Shown: positions 12,606-25,108, counted from the stretch's first letter. The stretch: DNA of 64,000 bases from Muricea muricata (GCA_963855995.1 OY979726.1:518501-582500), one strand, 5' to 3'. Notes: generated from the sequence alone by a model not told the origin. Numbers and translations are program-made.

Positions 12606-15600
12606 ATGGCAACGAACTTAATGTTTTGTAAGCAAACAGCGAGGAGATGTGGACGAATTTTTTTGGTTATGTCATTAATTTCTGCTGTTATCATGCAAGT
12701 TGTAACTATCTTTACAATGTTGAATGCTGCATCCACTTGCGACAAAGCAAGCGGTTTGGAACTAAAACGAAAATTCGATGAATTTCAACGTGAACATCCG
12801 CGTGGTCAAGAAACGAGGAACTGCAAGCTGTCAAACTGCTTTAAGTTTAAAAAATGTTCACATGATCGTGAATTTTCAGCACACGTATACCGACCTGGGC
12901 TATCAACAGGAGGCAATGCCTCCACTCAAATATATAACATACTCAAAACATTATCTTATACAACAACGGAAGTTGACAAGCCCATAGCTTGTTTATATGT
13001 GGTCATAATTGATCCATCATTAGACATTGCTCCAAAAGCACTCGAAAAAGGTTTGCATAATTTAAGATTTTGGCAAGGTGATGGACATAATCACATTATA
13101 ATAAACTTTGCCAAAGTTGACCTTCTCGCAACAGTGGACACTGGTCGAGCAATGATAGCGCAAACAACATTTGGCCCTCGTGCACCATATCGACGTGAAT
13201 TTGACATTGTCATTCCGCCTCTTGTGAGCCTGATAAAATCTGGACCCGTGTGGGAAAATTCAGCACCTCAGTTACCAGCTAACCGAAAATATATGCTCAG
13301 CTTTGTGGGGAATTATCGCAAGCCGAGAAAAGGCTCGAGAAACGAGAACACCATTTCTGTTGATGATTTAAAACAACTTTCTTCCGAAGCAAAAGATATG
13401 CTCATTCAACTCTCATGTCAGGTGGATGAAGAATTCTCTAATTACAATGATTGGAAGCTCTGCTGGTCACACAACGAGAGAGCTAAGGTCTTGAAGGCAT
13501 CAACGTTTGCTTTGATTATTCAGTTTGGAGATGACCAAACCATGACATTGGTACGACTCATGGAAGCTTTACAATATGGTGCCATTCCTGTTTTAATATC
13601 CGATAATGTTCTATTGCCGTTTGGTGACCTTATCGACTGGCATCGAGCTACGATTACATTGCACGAAGCTCAATTTCCTCAACTTAATTTTGTTTTGAAG
13701 ACAATTTTAGTAAATGACTTGCTGGATATGAGACGACAGGGACGATTTTTATGGGAAACATATTTTTCAACAACTCAAACTGTTTTGCAATCAATAATGG
13801 CCGCAATACAAACACGCTTATTCCTGCCTGGTATTCCGGCAAAAGGTACTCAATTGCCTTCAGTTTTTAGTGAAGAAAGCGAGCCGAAATTTTACCGTTC
13901 TGACAAAGCTGATATGGAAACCGAACTTCGCAGACAATCACAAGTAAATTACCAATACGGAGTGACAAATACCGTGTACGCAAGTGAAAGATGGAATAAC
14001 TATCCTGGAGCATTGTTATTGTACCCCAGCTCTCCTTTTGTGCCAGTGCTGCCCTCCTCGGCTGCTGTCCAGAATTCGTCCCATAATATGGAACCTATTC
14101 AAATGACATCCCCAGATGCTGGAGCAGAGTTCAAGAAAGCGTTGGGTGGAAACTACCCAGCTGAGGAGTTCACGATTATAATGTTAACCTACAAACGAGA
14201 GAGAGTTCTTCGAAGTGCACTCGCTCGCTTGAAACGTACACCTTATTTGAATAAAGTGATCGTCATCTGGAACAGTCCGGGCGACCCTTCTTTGAACATG
14301 AGCTGGCCAAACGTTGGCGTCCCAGTGAAGGTGAGCAATTCTATAATCGTAAATGGACAATTCCCCTTTCAGGCAGACTTTTGAATTGGGAAAATTCATT
14401 AGCACAGCTGAAACGGGCATCCTCAATTTAGTAAAATTGTGAAGTTTAGTTGCAAAACATCGCAAAATGTGGAAAATATAGTCCTGTGAAGTTTGCAAAT
14501 TTTGTATATTTTTGTATTATGCGCGGAAAAGTGTAATCAGAATTCGAAATGTGATTAGACTTTTCCGCGCATAACACAACAGCATGCAAAATTTGCAAAC
14601 TTAACAGGACTATAGTTTCCACATTTTGCAATGTTTTGCAACTAAACTTCGCCATTTTACTAAATTTAGGACGCTCTTTCCAGCTCTGCTAATGTATGTA
14701 CCCAATTTAAAAGTTTGTCTAAAATGGAAATGGTCCATTAAATGTCTGATTGGAAAGCAAATATTTTGTGTGAACTGCAAGGATTATTTGTGTTAATAAC
14801 TGTACAAGCAAAACAGGATCGATAAATTTAATGCAGCTAGTTAAATTTAGAAGCCTATAATTAGCCCTGTATGTACAAGAATGTTCAGGCTGAGTTCTTG
14901 AAGTTCTTTTTCAAACCTCGTGCATCATCAATCCACGACCTTTCATAAGCAACGTTTGCTCGTTCTAGGTTCTGCGTCCTGAAAACAACAGTTTAAACAA
15001 CAGGTTCCTTCCACTAGACGAAATTCAAACTGACGCTTTATTATCACTGGATGATGACGTAATTATGGATCAAGGCGAAATGGTACTCGCCTTCAGGTAT
15101 ATTACCAATAATAAGTTCCTTGTATGATTGCATGGTGAATATCAAATTAAAATATAATTTTGTGAAAACACTGCGTAAGTTTATTATCGCAGAGGTTAAA
15201 CAGGTAAAATGTCGTGATTTGTATGCTCGCGTGATTTGAATGTTAATGTTTATTTGTGAATTTAAATTAGTCGCATTATTATTAGCACTGATGAAGATCC
15301 GAGCTTACAGATCGAAAGCCCTGCGGTAATAAACTTACGTGGTGTTTCCACAAAATTATATTTTATTATTACCAATAATTTGTGCATAAGCCTTCGTGAA
15401 TAAATTACTTTTAACCAAACTGTACAAGGATCGGTTGCACCAATGATGGCGATTTTTTAAGCATCCACAGAAAGGCATAAAAAGCAGTGACAGTGGAAAT
15501 TTTGAACTCGTAAAGGATAAAAGTGACTTTAACTCGAAAATGCCAGACTTTAATATTGGTTTTACCTGTTACTGAACATGTTTAAAAAGTTGGATGGATA

Positions 15601-18087
15601 GTTCACCTTTCGTGCAGCCGACCCCAGATCTATACTGAATTCTAAAGTTCTAATTCTCTCTTGAGGTCCAGTAAGGACTCTTATTTATTGATCCCGTGTT
15701 ACAATATAGAACCCCCCTAAACTAAGTTTATTTGTACTAGATAGCTCTATCAGTTCTAAACTGTTCTTCGTAGAGGTCTAGTAAGGATCATCTCTTATTG
15801 ATCCAGTGTTACTACAGAAGGAAACCTAAACTAAACTAAACTAACTATATTTATACTGGATAGCTCTATCAGTTCTAAACTGTTCTTCCTAGAGGTCCAG
15901 TAAGGATCATCTCTTATTGATCCAGTGTTACTACAGAAGGAAACCTAAACTAAACTAACTTTATTTATACTGGATAGCTCTATCAGTTCTAAACTGTTCT
16001 TCCTAGAGGTCTAGTAAGGATCATCTCTTATTGATCCAGTGTTACTACAGAAGGAAACCTAAACTAAACTAACTTTATTTATACTGGATAGCTCTATCAG
16101 TTCTAAACTGTTCTTCCTAGAGGTCCAGTGAGGATCATCTCTTATTGATCCAGTGTTACTACAGGAGGAAACCTGAACTAAACTAACTTTATTTATACTG
16201 GATAGTTCTATCAGTTCTAAACTGTTCTTCCTGCATGAAGGTCCAGTAGGGATCATCTCTTATTGATCCAGTGTTACTACAGGAGGAACCTAAACTAAAC
16301 TAACTTTATTTATACTGGATAGCTCTATCAGTTCTAAACTGTTCTTCTTAGAGGTCCAGTAAAGATCATCTCTTTTTGATCCAATGTTACTACAAGAGGA
16401 AACCTAAACTAAACTAACTATATTTATACTGGATATCTCTATCAGTTCTAAACTGTTCTTCTTAGAGGTCCAGTAAGGATCATCTCTTATTGATCCAGTG
16501 TTACTACAGGAGGAAACCTAAACTAAACTAACTTTATTTATACTGGATAGCTCTATCAGTTCTAAACTATTCTTCTTAGAGGTCCAGTAAGGATCATCTC
16601 TTGTTGATCCAGTGTTACTACAGGAGGAAACCTAAACTAAACTAACTTTATTTATACTGGATAGCTCTATCAGTTCTAAACTGTTCTTCTTAGAGGTCCA
16701 GTAAGGATCATCTCTTTTAAATTCTGTGTTACTACAGGAGGAAACCTAAACTAAACTAACTTTATTTTTTACCAAATTTAAGTATATGAGGTGTTATGTA
16801 TTCAAATGAGATATATATTATCGTGTCCAGGGTCTGGCGGGAAGCAAGGGGCCAGATTGTTGGTTTACCCGCTCGTTATCACAAATGGGACTCGAAGAGT
16901 GGTAGATGGCTGTATGTACCAACGCGCTCTTGTGAGTTTTCACTGATCCTTACTGGAGCTGCATTTTTTCACAAGGTAATTATTTCAACCGTTTCTAATG
17001 CAAAGCGGACGTCTATTACCAGACTCTGCATCACAATTTTTGTCATTCCGTTTTAGTATTATTCATATTTGTACACACATGTGATGCCTCAGGCCATACG
17101 AGATAAAGTGGACGAATATACAAACTGTGAAGATATAGCCATGAATTTCCTGGTTTCTCACGTGACAAGAAAACCACCAATTAAGGTGAGACACAAAATA
17201 GCACCTGGCTACTTTATCAAATGAAAGCAGTTCATATTTGTTGGTTAACGTCAGAAAACGTTCATTTTGTATGGACATTTCGTCTGGCAGTAACACTCTA
17301 TCAATAACAGTTTAGACCTTTAGGAAGAACAGACTTTAGAATTGATAGAGCTATCCAGTATAAATAAAGTTAGTTTAGTTTAGGTTTCCTCCTGTTGTAA
17401 CACTGGGTCAATAAGAGATGATCCTTACTGGACCTCTAGGAAGAACAGTTCAGAACTGATAGAGCTATCCAGTATAAATAAAGTTAGTTTAGTTTAGGTT
17501 TCCTTCTTTAGTAACACTGGATCAATAAGAGATGATCCTTACTGGACCTCTAGGAAGAACAGTTTAGAACTGATAGAACTATCCAATATAAATAAAGTCA
17601 GTTTAGTTTAGGTTTCCTCCTGTAGTAACACTGGATCAATAAGAGACGATTCTTACTGGATCTCTAGGAAGAACAGTTTGGAACTGATAGAGCTATCCAG
17701 TAAAAATAAAGTTAGTTTAGTTGTGGTCCTTCCTCAACGAAAAAGTATCTTTATCACTGGGCCTCGGGGCAGAATATGCAGATAAGTTCGTGTTTTTTTG
17801 TGCAGTAGCATGGCTTTTTGGCAGACATTTTGTCAGTCAACGTTACTCACCCAGATTCGTTTTCGTCTCAGGTCACTGCTCGCTGGTCATTCGGTTGTCG
17901 TGACTGTTCCTCGACTTTATTTCAAACGAAACGTCATGGAGATAGAAGAAGCGAATGTATTAACTTTTTTGAAAAGGTTTTTGGTTACATGCCGCTATTA
18001 CGTACACAGTTTCGTGCTGATTCAGTACTGTACAATACACCGATACAGAGGGGCAGTGGTTTATCAAAGTGCTTTAGAAGTGTTTAG
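12606..18087 (+). CDS. EXTL3: EXTL3 copy 2, with shortened stem
   Basis: Exons 12606-14330, 14969-15096, 16831-16975, 17057-17185 and 17872-18087 encode 780 residues, about 100 fewer than copy 1. The start is an ATG. The hydrophobic anchor lies at about 18-40. The coiled-coil stem is nearly absent: only about 35 residues separate anchor and the cysteine cluster [12 protein letters not shown], against about 140 in copy 1. The GT47 core is almost identical to copy 3 from residue about 93 on, while the flanks differ. GT64 keeps [24 protein letters not shown] and SLDDDV. However exon 2 reads DQGEMVLAF where copy 1 has RHDEILFGF, so a conserved aspartate is replaced. Exon 5 is CRDC rather than CPGC. 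It is likely a Golgi transferase with altered stem and possibly altered activity. Confidence 0.93.
14349..14743. mobile_element. Large foldback element in intron 1 of EXTL3 copy 2
   Basis: Two arms of nearly 200 bases are imperfect inverted copies: TTTAGTTGCAAAACATCGC pairs with GCAATGTTTTGCAACTAAA, ATGCGCGGAAAAGT near the centre pairs with ACTTTTCCGCGCAT, and TAAATGGAC at the left end pairs with GTCCATTA at the right. It starts about 18 bases after the splice donor. A transcript of this intron could form a long hairpin. Confidence 0.8.
15288..15365 (+). other. Hammerhead-like core of a Penelope-type element fragment
   Basis: CTGATGA at 15288-15294, a GATC...GATC pair able to form stem II, then GAAA at 15314. 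It is embedded in sequence also found at about 55880-56000 (AATATCAAATT, ATATAATTTTGT, TTACGTGGTGTTT). Penelope-like retroelements are known to carry hammerhead motifs. One extra base precedes stem II and stem III is not convincing, so activity is doubtful. Confidence 0.3.
15629..16770 (+). repeat. 114-bp satellite, longest forward array (EXTL3 copy 2 intron 2)
   Basis: About ten tandem units fill most of this intron. The period is exactly 114 bases where measured (ACTGG at 15969 and 16083). Adjacent units differ by scattered substitutions and small indels, so the array is not recent throughout. It ends about 60 bases before exon 3. Confidence 0.93.
17295..17725 (-). repeat. 114-bp satellite, reverse array (EXTL3 copy 2 intron 4)
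   Basis: Almost four units in reverse orientation between exons 4 and 5, inverted relative to the intron 2 array of the same gene. Confidence 0.9.
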
Positions 18088-19632
18088 TTATAGAAAGTCA
18101 AAAGGCAGGGTAGCACAAAACTTAATGTGCTTAAATGTTCTTGAATTTGGAATCGAAAATTTAAGGCCTTAAAGGCCATAAAGAAGTGCTTAAAAGATTT
18201 TGAGTTAATCTTGCTTTACTTCTGAACATTTTTAGACATTGGAAATTGAACATTGGCATATTGCTCATCGCTTTTTAATCAGTTTTAAATTTACTTAGAT
18301 TGCAGTTAGAGTATTATTGAACAACTCATTTTAGTCCTTGAACTTCCTAATATTTGGCCTTGAAACGTTCTGGAATTTTACTCTCATTGACCTGCACGAA
18401 CCTGGCAAAGGATTGGTCAGGCAACGCGATTTATAGCGCGAATGTTGCTCACGGGACAGTTGTAATACCATAGAGATTACAAGGAACACTAGAGTGGTCA
18501 TCGAAGGCAAAAAAGGGAGCGCGGGTATTGGGGCCGGGGGGGGGGGGGGCAAATTCAAGTCCCGGATGTTCACGATGTGCCAGGCAAAAAAGTCGTTTTA
18601 AGCGAGTTTTCCTGCTTTTTGAAATGTTTTTCCTCGTAAAAATATTGAAAATATCATCCCATATTGTCTAAAATAATAAAAACGATTGAAAACGTATATA
18701 CTGTTTTAAAACCGGAAAAACGACCTCAACAACGATGAGGAAAACATTCATACAGATTTCTACTGTTGCTAACGTGGTTGCTAAGGAAGCATTAGCTCAG
18801 CCAATAAGCGCCTGGCCCTGCATCCGGGACTTGAATTTGCCCCCAAAAAACGCGTTCCCTTTGTTTTCAATGAAAAAGATTACGATGCCTCCTCTAGTGT
18901 TATTTATAATCTCTGTTTGTAATACGGCCTGACATGCTTTACCTCAGAACCCTCAACTTTACTTTGATATAACCCTTCATAATATTTACATATTTTAAAC
19001 AAGAACAGCAATGACTCTGAGACTGTCGAATTTAAACCTGTTTTCCCGGGGGAGGCGTAAACAGGGTGAAAATGGCAATTTAGTGCAACCTTGTCCCCAG
19101 GCACTTTACCTGCGCCTATCTTAAATTTTTTAGAACATCAGTAGCAATATTTCTCGGCACTCATTCAACGTTGGTTATTAGCTTTTTTACACCCAAAAGA
19201 AGTTTCCACAGTTCCACAGACATTGTTGTTCCTTTTTAAAGTATGTCAATCCTGGAATATTTCAAAGTGAGGTCACAGAGTTCCAAAGTAAAGCGAATCA
19301 GGTTATAAAACCGGTGTCGCGTTTAGCACAACATTAGCTAGTGCTTTTTAATTAACTCGCCTTTCCAGTCCATTTTTTTTATTGTGTATGGTTTCAATTA
19401 AATTTCACATCACTATTTGAGATAATCCATCAGTTTTGCACCAGACTTTTTCAGGTTGTGAGAGAAGGGTAGCGAAGATGTCTTAAGTTAAAGACGAAAC
19501 GTTGCAAATAAAATTTCTTTTATAATCTTGATAGTATACGCGCTTTACTGAAAGTTATATGTGGGCCTCTAATATTTATTAGTAGAATCATACTAGTATA
19601 GTATTGCAAATGCTGTAATTGGATTGGTTACT

Positions 19633-19668
19633 CTACTCGCTATCTATTCCTCGATAGATAGCGAGTAG
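19633..19668. repeat. Perfect short hairpin
   Basis: CTACTCGCTATCTA and TAGATAGCGAGTAG are perfect inverted copies separated by a short loop. It may be one end or the core of a decayed inverted-repeat element. Confidence 0.7.
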
Positions 19669-19768
19669 CGAAACAATCTTCTTCCTATAGAGATTTCTTT
19701 TAAAAAAATTGCTTAAAAATCAAATTTTTTGTTGAATATTCCATGTTTGACCTTTGATTCTACTAAAA

Positions 19769-19872
19769 CAATTAGATCACTCGCTCTCGATTTCTATGCG
19801 GTGATAGTTGATTCGGGCTTCGCCCTCATCAACTATCACCGCATAGAAATCTCGAGCTCGTAATCTAATTGT
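19769..19872. mobile_element. 104-bp near-perfect palindrome
   Basis: The left arm CAATTAGATCACTCG...GATTTCTATGCGGTGATAG pairs with CTATCACCGCATAGAAATC...CGAGCTCGTAATCTAATTG around a TTCGGGCTTCGCCC centre. It is a minimal foldback element with no coding capacity. Confidence 0.75.
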
Positions 19873-20110
19873 TAATTACAAAAATCCGTTTTCCGCCTGG
19901 CAAATTTCTGGTTACGATGCTGAAGGAACATATGTACCTTTTGTTTAGTAATATAAACTACACAACCTACACAACCTACACACAGTGCAAGGCAACGGTA
20001 CATGGTTGTACTGAATTCGAATGGTTTTGCTGGTATAGCTATCTGTGGTTTCGATAGTAATAAACGGTTTATCATTGCTCAAAATCACAGGTAGCTATAG
20101 CAGCAAAAAA

Positions 20111-20629
20111 TTAAAGGGAAATAGCAACAAAATTTTTTATCGTCTCAGTTGAAAGCGACTCCAAAACAATACATAGAAGTCTATTACAGAATTCTTATGT
20201 CTGCCTTATTTGGTGAGATATTTTGACTTGAAATCTTTAGTTGTCCGCCATCTTGGGTATTTGTGGATATGCACGATACGTCACAACTGGGACCACGCGA
20301 TTTTTTTCTTACGACACAGTGGTAAATAACCGCATGTACGACAAGTGTTTCGGATTTTAGCTCAGAGTGAGAAGATTTCAAACAATATTTGATTGCTGGT
20401 AGGTATTTAGGAGGATTTTCGACAGGCTTATCCCTGTTGTGACGCCACCAAAACATTGTTAATAATGAGGCGAAAAATTAATCCAAGATGGCGGACAGTT
20501 TGTTGATTTAGGTGAGAATATCTCCCGAAGTAAAACAGATATAAAAATTTTGCAATAGACTTCTGCTTATTGTTTTAGAGTCTCTTTCAAATGAGACAAT
20601 AAAATTTTTTGTTGCCATTTCCCTTTAAC
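20111..20629. mobile_element. Foldback element with TTAA at both ends
   Basis: TTAAAGGGAAATAGCAAC at the left pairs with GTTGCCATTTCCCTTTAA at the right, and the arms continue for about 80 bases (AATACATAGAAGTCTATT against AATAGACTTCTGCTTATT). The flanking TTAA is consistent with a piggyBac-type target site; that assignment is an inference. It contains no intact gene. Confidence 0.7.
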
Positions 20630-21034
20630 TGTTTTCTTCTGTTACGAGTATAAACCACATTGTCATTTTAATTACCAGTCACGTAGTGGGGCCAAATTAA
20701 TTGAGGGTTATATTTAAATATAATTCCAATGCGCCATCTTGACAAAGACCTTTATACTGTAGAAGCAATTTTGTTTCGTTCCTGTGCATTGAAGCGCATC
20801 ATAATTATCAGTGTACTTCTTGGACAAGACAGCTGTGTGCATACCTAAATTTCTGTTCATATGTACACAATTACAAAACAGTAAAACCACTGAGCTCTAA
20901 GCGGATTGTCTGATATATATGCTGACGACGTCTTAGCTTTTGGTATATCACATTGGAAATCTTTTGCTGGTCAAATTTTAGCACACTGGAATTAACTGCT
21001 GCGTGTTCTTGACCTGGCGATAAGAGTAGTCAAG

Positions 21035-24000
21035 ATGAATTCAATGCTCTTGATGCGAAAAATTAAGAACTATGAATGTTATTTTCTAATCGTACTGTGT
21101 CTGATTTCTCTAATGCCTATAGCAATTCTTCACCACTCATTCAAACGCCCTCATCAAAACATTGCACCAATTCATTTGACAACGAGCGAGTTAATGTCAA
21201 TTCAGAGGTTTCATGAAATGGAGATGTCACGGAATCGAGTTCAAAATGCTATAAAAGAGCAGTCGGAGAAACTGAAGTATCTTCGAGGTCAAACAGGTAA
21301 CTTGAAGAACGAAATCAACATGTACCGGCAAGAACTAGAAGACATCCGTTTTCAAAAGCGAAAAATAGTCAATACGTGTCCTCAGACTCAGCTATCGCTT
21401 GCCAAACCATCAAAAGATATTTTATCTAAACTATCACACAGCCAGTTTAAAAAATTCCCGAAACCAACCGTTGAAGAGAAAACTCGTTGCAAGCTATCGC
21501 GGTGTTTCAGCTTTCAAAGCTGTCCATACGGTCAAGCTTTCCTAGCACACGTATACCGACCTGGGCTATCAACAGGAGGCAATGCCTCCACTCAAATATA
21601 TAACATACTCAAAACATTGTCTTATACAACAACAGAAGTTGACAAGCCCATGGCTTGTTTATATGTGGTCATAATTGATCCATCATTGGACATTGCTCCA
21701 AAAGCACTCGAAAAAGGTTTGCATAATTTAAGATTTTGGCAAGGTAGTGGACATAATCACATTATAATAAACTTTGCCAAAGTTGACCTTCTCGCAACAG
21801 TGGACACTGGTCGAGCAATGATAGCGCAAACGACATTTGGCCCTCGTGCACCATATCGACGCGAATTCGACGTTGTCATTCCGCCCCTTGTGAGCTTGGG
21901 AAAATCTGGACCCGTGTGGGAAAATTCAGCACCTCAGTTACCAGCTAACCGAAAATATATGCTCAGCTTTATGGGGAATTATCGCAAGCCGAGAAAAGGC
22001 TCGAGAAACGAGAACACCATTTCTGTTGATGATTTAAAACAACTTTCTTCCGAAGCAAACGATATGCTCATTCAACTCTCATGTCAGGTGGATGAAGAAT
22101 TCTCTAGTTACAATGATTGGAAGCTCTGCTGGTCACACAACGAGAGAGCTAAGGTCTTGAAGGCCTCAACGTTTACGCTGATTATTCAGTTTGGAGATGA
22201 CCAAACCATGACATTGGTACGACTTATGGAAGCCTTGCAATATGGTGCTATTCCTGTTTTAATATCCGATAATGTTCTATTGCCGTTTAGTGACCTTGTC
22301 GACTGGCATCGAGCAGCAATAATATTACATGAAGCTCGATTTTCCCAAATAAATTTTGTTTTGAAGACAATTTCAGTAAATGACTTGTTGGATATCAGAC
22401 GTCAGGGACGATTTTTATGGGAAACATATTTTTCAACAACTCAAACTGTTTTGCAATCAGTATTGGCCGCAATACAAACACGCTTATTTCTGCCTGGAAT
22501 CCCGGCAAAAGATACTAAATTGCTCTCAATTTTTAGCGAAGAAAGCCAGCCACGTTTTAACTATTCTAATGCAGATTTAGGATCGCCAATATTTTCTCGA
22601 ATCTTCACAACAAATACTGTCTACTATAGAGAGAGTTGGAATAATTATCCTGGAGCATTGCTGTTGTATCCTAGTTCTCCCTTTGTGCCAGTGTTGCCCT
22701 CCTCGGCCGCCTTCCTGAATTCCTCGGATATTATGCAGCCCATTGAAATAGTGTCTCGAGACACTGGACCAGGGTCAGCTCAGAAAGCGTTAGGTGGTGA
22801 TCATGCATACGAACAATTCACGATAGTCGTAGTGACTTACCAACGTGAGAAGGTATTGCAAGAATCTATAGCTCGTTTTGCACATTTACGCTTTTTGAAT
22901 AAAGTCATAGTAATCTGGAACAGCCCCAAGGATCCTTCCTTAAACTTGACATGGCCAAATATCGGAGTGCCGATAAAGGTTAGTACATCAGTCATCTCGC
23001 AGCTTCACAAATGCTAACCAACTTATGCTCTTTTGACAGCATTAAAAACTCTTCCATTACTAATGACCTGGACGAAGAATTCAGGTAACATTTAACTTTT
23101 CCTTGTTTTAGGTTCTGCGTCCTGAAAAGAACAGTTTAAACAACAGATTTCTTCCACTTGATGAAATTGAGACTGACGCTGTTTTATCGCTAGATGATGA
23201 CGTATTTCTGGACTATGACGAGATCATCTTTGGCTTCAGGTACGTCTTGTAACTCGAAAACTGTCATTTCATTGATCCAGTGTTACTACAGGAGGAAACC
23301 TAAACTAAACTAACTTTATTTATGTTGGATAGCTCTATCAGTTGTAAAGTGTTTTTCCTAGAGGTCCAGTAAGGATCATCTCCTATTGATCCAGTGTTAC
23401 TACAGGAGGAAACCTAAACTAAACTAACTTTATTTATACTGGATAAGTCTATGAGTTCTAAACTGTTCTTCTTAGAAGTCCAGTAAAGATCATCTCGTAT
23501 TGATCCTGTGTCACTACAGAAGGAAACTCTCAAGTGTTTGACACTTGAAGCAATCTTCTTAAAAATGTCCAACATGAAACCATTACCTAACAAGTACATA
23601 CTCAAAAAAAAACCAAATCTTAATTACAAAGGAGATGTAAAAAAAGTACATCAAATATTTATTACTTAATTACTCAATCACCACCAGGGTCTGGCGTGAA
23701 GCAAGAGACCGTATTGTTGGTTACCCAGCTCGCTATCATTCGTGGAATTTAAATAATGGAGAATGGTATTATAACACCAATTATTCTTGTGAGATTTCCA
23801 TGGTAATTACCGGAGCTTCTTTTTTCCACAAGGTAATTGTCACGCCTACCGTTTCTAATCTAAGACTTCTTTTAACCATCACAATTTTTGTCTTTCCATT
23901 TTAGTATTATTCATATTTATATACACATGTGATGCCTCAGGCCATACGAGATAAAGTGGACGAATATACAAACTGTGAAGATATAGCTATGAATTTCCTG

Positions 24001-24347
24001 GTTTCTCACGTGACAAGAAAACCACCAATTAAGGTGAGGTACATTAGAGGATCAATTCGTACTACAAGTTTCAGTTTAGAACTGATAGAGCTATTCCTAA
24101 GGAAGAACAGTTTAGAACTAAACAAACGCCATCCCTGGTATTCAGAAAGTTAGTTTTTTCTCTTCTTCGCTTATTTCAGGTGACTTCTCGTTATTCATTG
24201 CCTTGTCCTGGGTGCTCCTCTTCATTATATTTAGACGAATCTCACTACAATGAGAGGCACAGATGCATCAACTTTTTTGAAAAGGTTTTTGGCTACATGC
24301 CGCTATTACACACACAGTTTCATGCAGAAGTCAATTTAAAATGCTGA
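21035..24347 (+). CDS. EXTL3: EXTL3 copy 3
   Basis: Exons 21035-22978, 23112-23239, 23688-23832, 23905-24033 and 24180-24347 encode 837 residues. The start ATG precedes a hydrophobic anchor at about 12-33. A coiled-coil stem (about 50-115) and the cysteine cluster [12 protein letters not shown] follow. The GT47 core is nearly the same as copy 2. GT64 shows [24 protein letters not shown] and SLDDDV. Exon 3 carries [18 protein letters not shown], the version also found in the two exon 3-5 cassettes downstream. Exon 5 is short (56 codons), keeps CPGC and ends in NLKC, so it lacks the last 15 or so residues of copy 1. Catalytic residues visible by alignment are present; it is probably an active transferase. 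Confidence 0.94.
23268..23530 (+). repeat. 114-bp satellite, forward array (EXTL3 copy 3 intron 2)
   Basis: Two full units and part of a third between exons 2 and 3. The reverse partner in intron 4 is reduced to a short degenerate piece at about 24070-24120. Confidence 0.88.
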
Positions 24348-24506
24348 TACGTCAAACTGCGATGGATGGGAAAGATTGATATGTCTGTGGGGGTGTGTAT
24401 GTGGGTGGGGGTTAATTAGTAATGCGTAGTTATTGTATAGATATGGAAATCAGTGCGAATGTACTGACTGAACATATACACTTATTAATGTGGTCACTCA
24501 ATTTTG

Positions 24507-24512
24507 AATAAA
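24507..24512 (+). promoter_or_regulatory. Polyadenylation signal of EXTL3 copy 3
   Basis: AATAAA 160 bases after the stop codon. The related exon 3-5 cassettes read GATTAAA at the matching place. The signal is canonical, but its use is not shown by the sequence. Confidence 0.4.
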
Positions 24513-24634
24513 AACGCTTTGTTTTACACCCAGCTAAATATTGCTATCGTGTCACATTTAGCAAAGCGTTGGAGAGCGCACTTCGTGGGGACTTGTGGTA
24601 TTGTTCATTCAGTTCAAGGAATTTATTTGACTAA

Positions 24635-25108
24635 GGGGAAGCATCCATACTCAACTTGCCACGAAAAACGTCAATTTGACGTTTCTTTTCATACCCACAC
24701 ACACACCCTAGAAACGTCAATCCGTGGCAACAAAAAAAAAACAAGGTGAATATTGACCGAAAACTTCATATGGCAATCGATGATTGTTTTTTAAAAACAT
24801 TAATGGTGCTTTTCTTTATGTATTTCGACAAATTGGACAATAAAATCTATGTTAAGCACTAATTTTACTGTCTGGCGAAATAAGGAAGCTTGTTTGTTTT
24901 GTATATTCCTAGATTACAAAAAATATTGTGCAGGTTTGTGTCGCGTATATCAGTTTTAATAAAAGTGCATATTACAAATAGAATTATACATTATACGAAA
25001 TATCTTTATATTATTTTGCCACAGGCAAAACGTCAAAGAAAATAACCCACACACCCACAAACGTCAAATTGACGTTTCTCGTGGCAAGTTGAGTACGGAT
25101 GCTTCCCC
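24635..25108. mobile_element. 474-bp MITE with TAA target duplication
   Basis: The ends GGGGAAGCATCCATACTCA and its inverted copy ending GGATGCTTCCCC extend through CAACTTGCCACGA. TAA lies directly outside on both sides (24632-24634 and 25109-25111). The interior has CACACACACC runs and two AACGTCAAT...TTGACGTTT palindromes. The 3-bp TAA duplication with G-rich ends suggests the PIF/Harbinger type. No transposase is encoded. Confidence 0.8.

Larger units (their letters stand above)
18088..21034. other. Spacer between EXTL3 copies 2 and 3
   Basis: No gene recognised. It holds a G run at 18535-18549, two sharp palindromes (19633-19668 and 19769-19872), a GACGAAACGTTG motif near 19491 of the kind found at Penelope-like element ends, and a 519-bp foldback element (20111-20629). 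The segment at about 20630-20790, just upstream of copy 3, recurs at about 29890-30000 and 38085-38195, upstream of the exon 3-5 cassettes. Confidence 0.55.

Noticed and set aside
15629-16770. Regularly spaced repeats that might suggest a CRISPR array
   Set aside because: The repeat is contiguous with a 114-bp period and no unique spacers, occurs in both orientations in introns, and the genome is eukaryotic. It is a satellite.
19769-19872. Sharp palindrome as a tRNA or small structured RNA
   Set aside because: It is a simple two-arm hairpin without cloverleaf arms or internal promoter boxes, better explained as a foldback element.
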